DNA of 33,857 nt from Candidatus Omnitrophota bacterium (GTDB taxonomy: Bacteria > Omnitrophota > Gorgyraeia > 2-02-FULL-51-18): NCBI GenBank assembly GCA_016180585.1, contig JACPAX010000039.1:1-33857 (forward strand), in the 5' to 3' direction. Positions 9,229 through 17,573 of the stretch are shown piece by piece. The notes beneath the pieces were generated by a model, which was not told the DNA's origin, did no database searches, and worked only from the letters and a program-made list of their open reading frames with translations. Made by a program: the position numbers and the translations under genes. Numbering within the stretch: the stretch's first letter is position 1; each line of letters starts with the position of its first letter.

Positions 9229-10451
9229 CTTCCCCCTTTTTTGCCGAGCCTGAATTCCTCGTGAAGAATGCGCGCGGCCTTCTCCCCGTCGCCCTTCTTC
9301 ACCACGCAGGAAATCTTGATCTCGCTCGTCGAGATCATCTCGATGTTGATCCGGTTTTTGCCCAGCGCCTCAAACATCGCGGCGGCGACACCCGCGTGGC
9401 TGCGCATCCCGATCCCGACCACGGACACCTTCGCGATGTTTGAGTCGAGCGACACGTCCCGGAATCCCAGTCGCCCCCTCAGAGCGCCGATGGACTTGAG
9501 CGCGTGGTCGGACTCTCCCTTCGGCACCGTGAAAGAAATCGCGGTGTCCGTGAGCTTGCCGATGTTTTGAATGATCATGTCGACGTTGATGCCGTCCCTG
9601 GCGAGCGCGCGAAAAATCGCGGCAGCGACGCCGGGCCGGTTGGGGAGACCGTTTACCGTGAGCTTGGCCTCGCTTTTATTGAGCGACACTCCGCGTATCA
9701 AGACCTCTTCCATCGAACGATCCTCCTTCACGATCCAGGTGCCCTGTTTGTCGGAAAAACTGCTTCTGACGTGTATCGGGATATTAAATTTGCCGGCCAC
9801 CTCGATCGACCGGGACTGCATGACCTGCGCCCCGGAGGAGGCCAGCTCCAGCATCTCCTCGTAGCTGATCCGGCCGATCTTCCGGGCGTCCTTGGCGATC
9901 CGGGGATCGGTGGTAAAAATCCCCTCGACGTCCGTGTAGATCTCGCAGGCATCGGCCGAGAGCGCCTTGGCCAGGGCCACGGCCGTCAGGTCGCTTCCCC
10001 CGCGGCCGAGCGTGGTGATCTCCCGCTGGGGGCTCACCCCCTGGAATCCCGCCACGATCACCACCCGTTTTTTCTCAAGCTCGCGGCGAATCCGATCGGT
10101 GTTGATATTCAGAATGCGCGCACGGGTATACGCCGAGTCCGTGCGGATGCCGACCTGCCCGCCGGTAAATGAAATCGCGTCGCAACCGGTCTCGTGGAGG
10201 GCCATCGCCAGAAGCGCCACCGAGATCTGCTCGCCGGTGGACATCAACATGTCGAGCTCCCGGCGCGAGGGGTTTTTGGAGATCTGCCGCGAAAGCCTGA
10301 GAAGATCATCGGTCGTGTCGCCCAGGGCGCTCACGACGACGACGAGCGAATGCCCCTTCCGCCGGGTGGCCGCGACGCGGCCGGCGACCTTTTGAATCCT
10401 GGCGGGATCGGCGACGCTCGAGCCGCCGTATTTCTGAACCACCAGACTCAT
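9225..10451 (-). CDS. lysC: Aspartate kinase
   Basis: Phosphorylates aspartate, the first step toward lysine, threonine and methionine. The 408-residue protein has the kinase signature KYGGSS at 7-12, TGEQIS and GRGGSD in the amino-acid-kinase domain, and two C-terminal ACT domains (about 265-400, with [10 protein letters not shown] and [10 protein letters not shown]), the usual site of feedback by lysine and/or threonine. It is a monofunctional enzyme, not fused to homoserine dehydrogenase, which is encoded separately three genes upstream. It overlaps its neighbours on both sides by 4 bp (ATGA), so it should be co-translated with the ApgM-like gene and cimA. asd and dapA are not in the window. 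Confidence 0.97.
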   Translation of the reverse strand: MSLVVQKYGGSSVADPARIQKVAGRVAATRRKGHSLVVVVSALGDTTDDLLRLSRQISKNPSRRELDMLMSTGEQISVALLAMALHETGCDAISFTGGQVGIRTDSAYTRARILNINTDRIRRELEKKRVVIVAGFQGVSPQREITTLGRGGSDLTAVALAKALSADACEIYTDVEGIFTTDPRIAKDARKIGRISYEEMLELASSGAQVMQSRSIEVAGKFNIPIHVRSSFSDKQGTWIVKEDRSMEEVLIRGVSLNKSEAKLTVNGLPNRPGVAAAIFRALARDGINVDMIIQNIGKLTDTAISFTVPKGESDHALKSIGALRGRLGFRDVSLDSNIAKVSVVGIGMRSHAGVAAAMFEALGKNRINIEMISTSEIKISCVVKKGDGEKAARILHEEFRLGKKGGR

Positions 10452-11605
10452 CGAGCCGCTCCGCCCGACAAAAAATAGCCCATCAGCTCATGGCCGGCGT
10501 TAAAAATGGTCTTGCTCTGCGAGGCGGCGCGCTCGTTAAACGCCCCGGCCGCGTCGCTTTCGATTCGGTCGCCCTCCAGGAGAAACGGCACATGCCCGTG
10601 GAGAAGCGCTCCCTTCGCGGACGATTCGGCGACGTCCGTCGTCAGGAGGACGCGGCGATCGCCGGCGTGGTCTCTGACGAGGCGCGCCGCCCGCGCGTCA
10701 AATTCCTCGATCTTTTTGATCTTGCGCCGGAAATCCGTTTCCACGCGGCCTTTCTCCGTGTTTCCGGAACAAATAAAACACACGTCCTCTTCCGGGAGAT
10801 CGGCGGCCGTGCCCGCGCCACCGCCCGTTCTGAAACCCAGCGCCTTCCCCAATCCCTTCGCGAACGTCGCCTCGGCGGACAACACCCCGCCGTGGCCGAA
10901 CTTTTGCTTGAAAAGCGGCAGTTTGGGCCTTTTGCCCTGTCCCCACAGCCAGGCCATATTGGCCGGATTTTCTTTGAGATCGACGCGGACGCGGTTGATC
11001 TCATGGCTTTCAAGAAACGTCTTCATCCGGACGAGCAAATCCGCGAATTCCCTGTTTTTTTTGCCCTTCGGCGCGTGACGGGTCCAGCGTTCGCCGAGGA
11101 CGTCCAGCGGCGGCGGCATCTCCAATCCTTCCCAGCTTTCCGCCAGCGTCTCGTCCTTTATCAAAAGGAGGTTTTTGTACCCCTCGCCGGCGTGAAACCG
11201 GATCTTTGGGCTCGAAAAGTTCGCGTTCAGCGCGTCGATGAGAATCCCCGATTCCCGCGGCGAAATAAAACCGGCCGTGGCGTCTACGAGCGCCTCGTCA
11301 AGCACCGCCACCAGATCGCAGCGGAAAACCAGCTCATGCTCCCGCTGTTCGAGTCCGAAGGCCAGCGCGTCGAGCGGCCCGGTCCCCGTATAAAATTCGG
11401 CCGGGGAATACCCCCAGACGGAAAAAAGCGCGGCCTCGCGGCTCGGGGAAAGCGACGACGGGGCAAACGAAGCCAACCCCACCTTTCCGCGCCGGGCAAG
11501 CTCGTCCATGAAAGGGGTCTTGGCCACCTCGAGCGGTGTGCGCCCGCCGAGCGCCTCAAGGGGGTCATCGGTCATTCCCTGGCAGACCAACACGAATTTT
11601 TTCAC
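10448..11605 (-). CDS. ApgM-like (cofactor-independent phosphoglycerate mutase family) protein, candidate homoserine kinase, degenerate active site
   Basis: A 385-residue protein of the archaeal-type iPGM (COG3635) branch of the alkaline phosphatase superfamily. The fold is recognised from [14 protein letters not shown] near the start and [17 protein letters not shown] at 64-80. The GTG at 11603-11605 gives the family N-terminus and overlaps the thrC stop by 4 bp (GTGA). Location matters: it lies between thrC and lysC, one gene downstream of hom, where homoserine kinase is needed and no thrB is present. A subfamily of these proteins (TIGR02535, from memory) is proposed to be an alternative homoserine kinase. 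Oddly, the usual DG metal site is CQG here (8-10), the nucleophilic Ser of GSDVAN is Arg56, the DEAGH-type ligand site reads NTEKG (282-286), and the DH pair reads DV (324-325). Mutase chemistry therefore looks impossible. Kinase, regulator and scaffold all remain open. Confidence 0.8.
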   Translation of the reverse strand: MKKFVLVCQGMTDDPLEALGGRTPLEVAKTPFMDELARRGKVGLASFAPSSLSPSREAALFSVWGYSPAEFYTGTGPLDALAFGLEQREHELVFRCDLVAVLDEALVDATAGFISPRESGILIDALNANFSSPKIRFHAGEGYKNLLLIKDETLAESWEGLEMPPPLDVLGERWTRHAPKGKKNREFADLLVRMKTFLESHEINRVRVDLKENPANMAWLWGQGKRPKLPLFKQKFGHGGVLSAEATFAKGLGKALGFRTGGGAGTAADLPEEDVCFICSGNTEKGRVETDFRRKIKKIEEFDARAARLVRDHAGDRRVLLTTDVAESSAKGALLHGHVPFLLEGDRIESDAAGAFNERAASQSKTIFNAGHELMGYFLSGGAAR

Positions 11606-12660
11606 GCGCGTATCGCCTTCATGATGCTTTCGAGCCTGGCCGGCACCCCCTTTGGTTTCTTGGCCGACGCCAGCGCCCGGTCCGGGTCCTTGAGCCCGTG
11701 CCCGGTAAGCACGCAAACCACCGTGGCGCCACTCCCGCGGCGGAAAAATTTTTTTTTGCCCAGCTTCAGAATCCCCGCGACGCCGGCGGCGCTCGCCGGC
11801 TCCACAAAAACGCCTTCCTTCGCCGCCAAAAAACGGTAGGCCTCGAGAATCTCCCGGTCGCTCACCATCCCGATGAGCCCGCCCGACTCGTCCCGGGCCG
11901 CCTCCGCGGACTTCCAGCTCGCCGGGTTGCCAATGCGGATCGCCGAGGCGATTGTCACGGGCCTGGCGATGATTTTTCCTCGCACGATCGGCGCGGCGCC
12001 CTCCGCTTGAAACCCGATCATCCGGGGCCTGGTCTTCACCCGTCCGGCGCGGTGATATTCCGTATAACCCTTCCAATAAGCCGTGATGTTGCCCGCGTTG
12101 CCGACAGGCATCACATGAAAATCCGGGGCGCGGCCGTCGAGTTGGTCGCAGACCTCGAACGCGCCCGTCTTCTGGCCGTCGAGCCGGTAAGGGTTGACGG
12201 AGTTCACGAGCGTGATCCCATGGCGCCGGGCGATTTCGCGGACCATCTGCAGCGCTTTGTCAAAATTGCCGTCGAGCGCCAGGACTTTCGCGCCGTGCAC
12301 GAGCGCCTGGCTCAGCTTCCCCAATGCGATCGCCCCCCTGGGGATCAACACCACGCAGCCGATCCCGGCCTTCGCCGAATACGCGGCCGCGGAGGCCGAG
12401 GTGTTGCCGGTGGACGCGCAGATCACAAGCCGCGCGCCCGCCTCCACCGCCTTGGAGAGCGCGACCGTCATGCCGCGGTCCTTGAACGATCCGGTGGGAT
12501 TGAGCCCTTCGCATTTCAGGTGCACCGCGACGCCGAGAATATCGGAGAGATGTTTCGAGAAAACAAGCGGCGTGTTGCCTTCGTTCAGCGTGACGACCGG
12601 CGTCCGCGGACCGACGGGAAGAAATTCCCGGTACTTTTCGATAATCCCATGCCAGATCAT
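11602..12660 (-). CDS. thrC: Threonine synthase
   Basis: PLP enzyme converting O-phosphohomoserine to threonine. The 352 residues match the short ThrC type (Bacillus-like). The PLP lysine is in PTGSFKDRG (K60), and the phosphate-binding loop ASTGNTSAS follows at 82-90. The C-terminal half keeps [10 protein letters not shown] and the EPASAAG motif. It overlaps hom upstream by 4 bp and the ApgM-like gene downstream by 4 bp. Its substrate must come from a homoserine kinase, and the only candidate nearby is that ApgM-like protein. Confidence 0.97.
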   Translation of the reverse strand: MIWHGIIEKYREFLPVGPRTPVVTLNEGNTPLVFSKHLSDILGVAVHLKCEGLNPTGSFKDRGMTVALSKAVEAGARLVICASTGNTSASAAAYSAKAGIGCVVLIPRGAIALGKLSQALVHGAKVLALDGNFDKALQMVREIARRHGITLVNSVNPYRLDGQKTGAFEVCDQLDGRAPDFHVMPVGNAGNITAYWKGYTEYHRAGRVKTRPRMIGFQAEGAAPIVRGKIIARPVTIASAIRIGNPASWKSAEAARDESGGLIGMVSDREILEAYRFLAAKEGVFVEPASAAGVAGILKLGKKKFFRRGSGATVVCVLTGHGLKDPDRALASAKKPKGVPARLESIMKAIRA

Positions 12661-13949
12661 TTCTCGACCCGCAGCACCACCGGCTTTTCGCTGACCGGCC
12701 TCATCGCGCGAATGGTTTCCAGCGCTTTCCTCAGGTCCCGCTCGCGCGCCTCGTAAGTCAGGATCACGACCGGCACCGACCGGGTTTCATGGGATTCTTT
12801 CTGATGGACGCTCAGGATGGAGATCTTGTGCCCGCCCAACGCGCGGGCGATTCGACCCAGGACGCCGGGCCTGTCTTCCACTTGAAACCGGAGATAGTAT
12901 TTTGATTTCACGTCGTCCGTCGGCAGCACCGCCAGCCGCTTGAAAATTGGACGGCCGGACGCGGCGGAAGGGTCGCGCGCGATATCGAGGATGTCGCTCA
13001 CCACCGCGCTCGCCGTTGGAAACTTCCCCGCCCCCCGGCCATAAAACAGCAGATCCCCTGCGCGCCGGGCGCGCACGAACACCGCGTTGTAGGCCCCGTG
13101 CACGTTCGACAGCGGGTGGTCCAACGGCAGCATGGTCGGATGGACGCGAAGCTCAAGGCCGTTCTTCCATTTTTTGCCGATCGCCAAAAGCTTCACGACA
13201 TACCCGAGCTCCGCGGCGTAGCCGATGTCCTCCACCGCCAGATGTCGGATCCCCTCGACGGATATCCTGCCGAAGGAAATCTCCGAACGGAAAGCCAGCC
13301 TCGCCAAAATCGCCAGCTTGTGCGCGGAATCCGTGCCTTCCACGTCGAGCCGCGGGTCCTTCTCCGCGTAGCCTTTGGCCTGCGCCCGGGCAAGCGCTTT
13401 TTGAAACGGCATGGCCCTCTGGGACATCTCGGTGAGAATATAATTGCAGGTCCCGTTCACGATCCCGAAAAAATGCGAAATGTCGTCGGAGACGAGTCCC
13501 TCGGTAAGCGCTTTGATGATCGGGATCCCGCCGCAGACGCTCGCCTCAAGCCCCAGCCGCCGGGAGCGAAGGAAAGACTCCCGGTAGACCGGCTCCCCTT
13601 GTTCGGCGAGCAGGGCCTTGTTGGCGGTTACCACATGTTTGCCGCGGCGAAACGCCTCCAGGATCCACTCCTTCGCCGGATGGACCCCGCCGGCAAGCTC
13701 GACCACGATATCGATCGCGGGATCCTTGAGAACGCCGCGCACATTTGTCGTCAGTTTACCCCCGGGCACCCGCACGCCCCGTTTCTTATGAAGCGCGCGC
13801 ACCCCCACTTTTTTGACGGCGACCCGCACACCCGTTTTTTCCTGGATCCGGCGGCGCTGCGAGACAAGGATCTCGTAAACCCCCGCGCCGACGGTCCCCA
13901 GCCCCAAAAGTCCCACGTTGATGATTTTTGGTTTGTTTGGGTTGGACAT
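12657..13949 (-). CDS. hom: Homoserine dehydrogenase
   Basis: Reduces aspartate semialdehyde to homoserine. The protein (430 residues from the chosen start) has the NAD(P)-binding GLGTVG at 16-21, the catalytic domain with a [10 protein letters not shown] motif, and a C-terminal ACT domain (about 350-425, [13 protein letters not shown]) that likely senses threonine. I chose the ATG at 13947-13949 because a GGGG lies 7 nt upstream; an in-frame GTG at 13961 is possible but adds only four residues. It follows tRNA-Pro by 38 bp in an AT-rich spacer and overlaps thrC by 4 bp. Confidence 0.96.
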   Translation of the reverse strand: MSNPNKPKIINVGLLGLGTVGAGVYEILVSQRRRIQEKTGVRVAVKKVGVRALHKKRGVRVPGGKLTTNVRGVLKDPAIDIVVELAGGVHPAKEWILEAFRRGKHVVTANKALLAEQGEPVYRESFLRSRRLGLEASVCGGIPIIKALTEGLVSDDISHFFGIVNGTCNYILTEMSQRAMPFQKALARAQAKGYAEKDPRLDVEGTDSAHKLAILARLAFRSEISFGRISVEGIRHLAVEDIGYAAELGYVVKLLAIGKKWKNGLELRVHPTMLPLDHPLSNVHGAYNAVFVRARRAGDLLFYGRGAGKFPTASAVVSDILDIARDPSAASGRPIFKRLAVLPTDDVKSKYYLRFQVEDRPGVLGRIARALGGHKISILSVHQKESHETRSVPVVILTYEARERDLRKALETIRAMRPVSEKPVVLRVEK

Positions 13950-13987
13950 CGAAAACCCCACTATATCATATTTTTATAAAAATAATG

Positions 13988-14063
13988 TCGGGGTGAGTGG
14001 ATTTGAACCACCGATCTCTACCACCCCAAGGTAGCGCCTTAGACCAAGCTGGGCCACACCCCG
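13988..14063 (-). tRNA. tRNA-Pro (anticodon GGG)
   Basis: A full cloverleaf can be read on the minus strand from 14063 to 13988. It has a 7-bp acceptor stem (CGGGGTG with CACCCCG), anticodon arm CTACC-TTGGGGT-GGTAG with anticodon GGG, T-arm with GTTCAAATC, and discriminator A. The 3' CCA is not encoded and must be added enzymatically. It sits 19 bp after the gpsA stop and 38 bp before hom on the same strand, so it is probably cut out of a gpsA-hom transcript; I see no clear separate promoter. Confidence 0.96.
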
Positions 14064-14082
14064 AGAAAATTGCAAAGCGATT

Positions 14083-15090
14083 TCAGTCCAATTCGTGATG
14101 AAACTCGCGCTTCATCAACGCGTCCACGGCGGCGCGGGGATCGCGCCCGCGAAAAAGAATGCCGTGCACGGCCTCCGTGATCGGCATGCGGACGCGGTGC
14201 CGCCTCGCCAGCGCGACTGCCGAGCGGCTGGTATCCACACCCTCGACCACCATTTCACTGCTTTTAAGAATGTCTTTCAGGCCCCTCCCCTTGCCGATTT
14301 CCTCGCCAAGCCGGCGGTTGCGGCTGAGAGGACTCAAGCACGTCGTCGCCAAGTCCCCGAGTCCGCTCAGACCCATGAAGGTCTCGCGTTTGGCGCCCAT
14401 GCGCTTGCCCAGACGCGCCATTTCGGCGACGCCGCGCGCAAAAAGCGCCGCGCGGGTATTCGAGCCAAACCCCAGCCCCTCGACGATCCCCGCCGAGATG
14501 GCGATCACGTTCTTGAGCGCCCCGCCGAGCTCCACGCCCAACACGTCGTCGCTTTCGTAGAGACTGAAATAAGGGGTCGCGAAAATCTCGCGCGCCCGGG
14601 CGCGTAGCGTCTTATGGGCCGAGGCCACCGATACCGCCGCCGGCATCTCGAGGGCCACTTCCCGCGCGATGGTCGGCCCCGAAAGCACCCCGAGCGGCAC
14701 GGCCCCCAGCTCCTCCCGGACCACCGCCGACATCACGTGGAGCGTGCCGGTCTCGACGCCCTTGGCGACGCTGATAAAATTTTTCCCCGCGAGAGCGCTC
14801 TTCCCCACGCGGCGAAGCACCGCGCGCATGTGTTGCGAAGGCACGGCCAGGACGACCCACTCCGCGCCCCGGACGGCCCGCCCGAGGTCCGCTTCGAGAG
14901 CGACGCTCTCCGGAATTTTAAAACCGGGAAGAAATTTTACGTTTTCCCTTTTCTTGCGGACTTCCTCAACGTAATCGGGAAAGGCCCCCCAGAGCATCGG
15001 GCAGAAACCCTTCCCGGACAAAAGGAGGGCGAGCGTGGTCCCCCATCCGCCATCCCCCAAAATTGATATTTTTGTATCTTTTTTACCCAT
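14083..15090 (-). CDS. gpsA: Glycerol-3-phosphate dehydrogenase [NAD(P)+]
   Basis: Reduces dihydroxyacetone phosphate to sn-glycerol-3-phosphate, the backbone used by PlsY in phospholipid synthesis; cytoplasmic. The 335 residues match the family. Seen are the dinucleotide loop GDGGWG at 12-17 (usually GAGSWG), LSGPTIAREV at 136-145, the catalytic lysine K193 in GALKN, and the C-terminal GLSGLGDLATT signature. The ATG at 15088-15090 is preceded by a well-formed sigma70-type promoter at 15132-15160, so gpsA appears to open the second transcription unit, which continues through tRNA-Pro into hom. Confidence 0.97.
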   Translation of the reverse strand: MGKKDTKISILGDGGWGTTLALLLSGKGFCPMLWGAFPDYVEEVRKKRENVKFLPGFKIPESVALEADLGRAVRGAEWVVLAVPSQHMRAVLRRVGKSALAGKNFISVAKGVETGTLHVMSAVVREELGAVPLGVLSGPTIAREVALEMPAAVSVASAHKTLRARAREIFATPYFSLYESDDVLGVELGGALKNVIAISAGIVEGLGFGSNTRAALFARGVAEMARLGKRMGAKRETFMGLSGLGDLATTCLSPLSRNRRLGEEIGKGRGLKDILKSSEMVVEGVDTSRSAVALARRHRVRMPITEAVHGILFRGRDPRAAVDALMKREFHHELD

Positions 15091-15131
15091 AACGACTTAA
15101 GAATATACCGATTTTATTTTTCAGGAGTGTA

Positions 15132-15160
15132 AGTATAACAAAGGCCCGCAGAATGGTCAA
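15132..15160 (-). promoter_or_regulatory. Probable sigma70-type promoter for gpsA
   Basis: On the minus strand TTGACC (15160-15155) is followed after exactly 17 bp by TATACT (15137-15132). That is 5 of 6 matches in each box. Transcription would start near 15125, about 35 nt before the gpsA ATG. Confidence 0.7.
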
Positions 15161-15169
15161 CCGATTAGG

Positions 15170-15225
15170 CAGTTTGCAAAAAAGCCTCATCGCGCCTTGC
15201 ATCTCGGGACTTTTTGAGCAAACTG
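15170..15225. repeat. Palindromic repeat element between the small gene and gpsA
   Basis: Perfect 8-bp ends CAGTTTGC (15170-15177) and GCAAACTG (15218-15225) are extended inward by A-tract/T-tract pairing, enclosing the GATGCAAGGCGCGA-type core (minus strand). It is the short sister of the element at 7588-7713, in the opposite orientation. It begins directly beside the stop codon of the upstream small gene and lies just upstream of the gpsA promoter. It could fold as a hairpin at the end of that gene's transcript. Confidence 0.75.
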
Positions 15226-15621
15226 TCAGTAGGTGGGAAAGGTTTTTGGCGGATGAAAATCGCCGGAAAGCAGATCAAACTTGATCGTGTGCATGAAAAC
15301 AATCGCGAAAATATGGAGGTTTTGGACGACGTAAAAACTTCCGATCACCCGGTAAATCATTTGCCCGATTCCGCTGTCTCGGTCAAATATCTTCCGAATC
15401 GAAACATGCCGGGATTTTTTCTGAAGCGTCGTGTTTTGGGTGTCCATCCAGGCCTTGAGCCCATCGGGGTCCTTAAAAACGTCGTTTTGCTCCGAGACAT
15501 AATACGAATACTTCTTCTCGGCGCGCGCGACAAAACCGTCCTGATTGATGATCTCCACGATGGAGAGATTTTTTCGGTGGTGGTTTTCAGCCGTCATGGT
15601 CTTGATGCATATCTCTCGCAT
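15226..15621 (-). CDS. Hypothetical protein, 131 residues
   Basis: I do not recognise this protein. The ATG at 15619-15621 has a good Shine-Dalgarno (AGGAG at 15634-15630, 8 nt upstream) and a strong promoter further up, which is why I prefer this strand over an overlapping plus-strand frame. The sequence is soluble-looking, with a charged N-terminal half (HHRKNLSIVEIINQDG, KKYSYYVSEQ) and a hydrophobic segment near residues 90-110 (VIGSFYVVQNLHIFAIVF) that could be a buried strand or helix. It looks less GC-rich than its neighbours. The stop abuts the repeat at 15170-15225, so the last residues may not be ancestral. It is the only gene here with both a promoter and a Shine-Dalgarno of this quality, suggesting independent expression. 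Confidence 0.6.
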   Translation of the reverse strand: MREICIKTMTAENHHRKNLSIVEIINQDGFVARAEKKYSYYVSEQNDVFKDPDGLKAWMDTQNTTLQKKSRHVSIRKIFDRDSGIGQMIYRVIGSFYVVQNLHIFAIVFMHTIKFDLLSGDFHPPKTFPTY

Positions 15622-15701
15622 GACCAAGGCTCCTGTCTCCCTTTAAATACTAGATATTAAACTATTTAAATAAGCCCCCTAAAAAAATCGGCCTTAACCG
15701 A

Positions 15702-15730
15702 AGTATACCCTCAGATTAGGCCATTTTCAA
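15702..15730 (-). promoter_or_regulatory. Probable sigma70-type promoter for the 131-residue gene
   Basis: TTGAAA (15730-15725) and TATACT (15707-15702) on the minus strand are separated by exactly 17 bp. The predicted leader is about 75 nt, AT-rich, and ends in AGGAG before the ATG at 15621. The rest of the 15622-15861 spacer contains the palindrome at 15817-15848 and nothing else I can identify. Confidence 0.7.
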
Positions 15731-15816
15731 GTTTATTCTAAGTATTTTATCTGCTAACTACCTCTAACCACATCCGGAACGACACAGCAGAAGCTCCCCC
15801 TTCCCCCTCCACTGCC

Positions 15817-15848
15817 TTCGTAGCGCAGGTTTAAACCTGCGCTACGAA
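15817..15848. repeat. Perfect 32-bp palindrome downstream of plsY
   Basis: Two 16-bp arms meet with no loop: TTCGTAGCGCAGGTTT and its exact complement, centred between 15832 and 15833. It begins 13 nt after the plsY stop. GTAGCGCAGGTTTAAACCTGCGC-type palindromes recur in many bacterial genomes (recalled, not checked). A transcript hairpin here could mark the end of the long his-to-plsY unit, although no T-tract follows. Confidence 0.9.
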
Positions 15849-15861
15849 CTGAGAGCTGCAC

Positions 15862-16458
15862 TTATAGTTTTCTCTCATCTCCGGAGACAAGCCTTTTAAG
15901 GTTCTGCCGATGCGTCCATACAATCAAAAAGAAGAGGGCGGTAAAAAGGAGCGCAGTCTGGCGCTGCATTTTAAATCCCAAAGACAGAGGGATCAGAGAC
16001 CCGCTCGCCAAAAGCGAAGCGATGGAGACGATTCTTGTTGAGTAAAACGCCCCCAGCCAGACGGCAAGGCTTAAGACCCAAAGCGCCGGAGAAAAAGCCA
16101 GGAGCGCGCCGGCGCCCGTTGCGACTCCCTTTCCGCCCCTGAATCCAAGCCATGGCGTGAAAATATGACCCAACATCGCGGCCGTCGCCACTCCCAATGC
16201 CGAGGCCTCCGTCGGGCCTGCGGGCGACTGCCGGGCCGCGAGGGTAAACAAGGCCACGGGGACCCAGCCCTTGGCAAAATCGATCAGAAGGACAAAAATC
16301 CCCGGCCCCTTGCCAAGCACGCGAAGGGCATTGGTCGCGCCGACATTGCCGCTGCCGCGGGTGCGGATATCCACTCCCTTGAGACCCCGCGCAAGCCAGT
16401 ACGCGGTCGGAACCGACCCACAGAGAAAACCCACCAGACAAAAAACGGTGAGCGTCAT
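15862..16458 (-). CDS. plsY: Glycerol-3-phosphate acyltransferase PlsY
   Basis: Integral membrane enzyme that acylates glycerol-3-phosphate from acyl-phosphate, the first step of phosphatidic acid synthesis. The 198 residues contain several hydrophobic spans and the two PlsY signatures GSGNVGATN (35-43) and FRGGKGVAT (106-114). Its ATG overlaps the pgsA stop by 4 bp. It pairs with GpsA encoded nearby, though in a separate unit. The PlsX partner is not in the window. Confidence 0.96.
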   Translation of the reverse strand: MTLTVFCLVGFLCGSVPTAYWLARGLKGVDIRTRGSGNVGATNALRVLGKGPGIFVLLIDFAKGWVPVALFTLAARQSPAGPTEASALGVATAAMLGHIFTPWLGFRGGKGVATGAGALLAFSPALWVLSLAVWLGAFYSTRIVSIASLLASGSLIPLSLGFKMQRQTALLFTALFFLIVWTHRQNLKRLVSGDERKL

Positions 16459-17003
16459 TTGATCATCCTCTCCCCCATCCGGACATACAAGACGCCGGAG
16501 ACGGCGGTAAACACCGTCGTCGCGATAAAAAGGGCGTTACGCAGGACCGCCGGCGCCATCACGAGCGCCGAGAAGAGCGTCAGCATCTGGACAAAGGTCG
16601 TGACTTTTCCGATGAGAAGCGGCTCGGCCTTGAGGCGGCCGCTCATGATAAAGATGACGAGGGCCCCTATCAGGATCACCACGTCGCGGGTGATCACCGA
16701 CACGGTGACCCAGGCCGGGATGCGCATCGCCTCCGGCAGATGGCCCATAAAGGAGAGAGCGAGAAAACCGCTCACCAAAAGCAGCTTGTCGGCGATCGGA
16801 TCGATGTAGCTTCCCAGCTGCGTCTTCTGGCTGAAGCGCCTGGCCACGTAGCCGTCCATGGCGTCGGTCACGCAGGCCAGCACAAAAAGAAGCGCGCTCA
16901 GCGAACAAAAAAACCCTTCGTGGACGGGAGTGTAAATGAGGCTCGTCAAGAAAAGCGGGATCAGGATAATTCTCAGGATGCTGAGGTTATTGGCCAGATT
17001 CAT
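16455..17003 (-). CDS. pgsA: CDP-diacylglycerol--glycerol-3-phosphate 3-phosphatidyltransferase
   Basis: Membrane CDP-alcohol phosphotransferase that makes phosphatidylglycerol phosphate. The 182 residues show hydrophobic spans and the family motif D-x2-DG-x2-AR-x8-G-x3-D-x3-D at 47-72 (DAMDGYVARR...GSYIDPIAD). D47, D50, D68 and D72 are the metal-binding aspartates. The N-terminal NLANNLSILRIILIPLF is typical of PgsA. It starts 12 bp after the lepB stop and overlaps plsY by 4 bp, so two phospholipid genes and the signal peptidase travel together. A different CDP-alcohol specificity cannot be excluded from sequence alone. Confidence 0.93.
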   Translation of the reverse strand: MNLANNLSILRIILIPLFLTSLIYTPVHEGFFCSLSALLFVLACVTDAMDGYVARRFSQKTQLGSYIDPIADKLLLVSGFLALSFMGHLPEAMRIPAWVTVSVITRDVVILIGALVIFIMSGRLKAEPLLIGKVTTFVQMLTLFSALVMAPAVLRNALFIATTVFTAVSGVLYVRMGERMIK

Positions 17004-17015
17004 CGCGAGGGGATT

Positions 17016-17573
17016 TCATTCGATCCGGCCTATTCTTTTGGGCGGCCACCACCGGAGCACCGCTTTGCCGAGCAGGTTTTTTTTGGGGACAAACCCCCAG
17101 AACCGGCTGTCCGTTGAGTTGGCGCTATTGTCCCCCAGGACATAATAGGATCCCTCGGGCACCCGGATTTTTTCGTACGGCCCGCCGAAGGGGTCGTGGT
17201 TGTAATAGTAAAATTTTCCGAAGGTCTCCGGGTCGTCCAGGACCCTTTCGTTGATGAGGATTTTCCCGTCCTTGATCTCCACGACCTCCCCCTCAAACGC
17301 GACAAGCCGTTTGATGAAATCTTTTTTGGGGTCCTGGGGATACTTGAACACCACGATGTCCCCCCGTGCGGGATCGTGGAGACGGTAACCCAGTTTATTC
17401 ACGAAGAGTTTGTCCCCCTCGACGAGCGTCGGACGCATCGACCCCGAGGGGATCTTGAAGGCCTGGACAAAGTAGTGGCGGATAAAAAGCGTGAGCACCA
17501 GCGCCACGAGAATCGACTGGGCCCACTCCTTGGCCTCTCGGATGAGCGTTTCTCTGGTGCAGGATAGCTTCAT
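17016..17573 (-). CDS. lepB: Signal peptidase I
   Basis: Membrane-anchored serine protease that removes signal peptides from exported proteins. The 185 residues have one N-terminal membrane segment (about 18-36), the catalytic serine S45 in [10 protein letters not shown], the general-base lysine K88 in FIKRLVA, and the C-terminal [11 protein letters not shown] box. The length is that of the compact, single-span type. The frame is open further upstream, but the ATG at 17571-17573 fits the family and overlaps the lepA stop by 4 bp. A lepA-lepB order is widespread in bacteria. Confidence 0.97.
   Translation of the reverse strand: MKLSCTRETLIREAKEWAQSILVALVLTLFIRHYFVQAFKIPSGSMRPTLVEGDKLFVNKLGYRLHDPARGDIVVFKYPQDPKKDFIKRLVAFEGEVVEIKDGKILINERVLDDPETFGKFYYYNHDPFGGPYEKIRVPEGSYYVLGDNSANSTDSRFWGFVPKKNLLGKAVLRWWPPKRIGRIE

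Noticed and set aside
15214-15660. A 148-codon plus-strand frame overlapping the small hypothetical gene
   Set aside because: The minus-strand frame has a Shine-Dalgarno and a promoter in the right places. The plus-strand frame has neither and begins inside the repeat element.
15680-15701. Intrinsic terminator (TCGG...CCGA followed by seven T on the minus strand)
   Set aside because: The stem is only 4 bp and lies right at the predicted start of transcription of the small gene, so it would terminate nothing useful.
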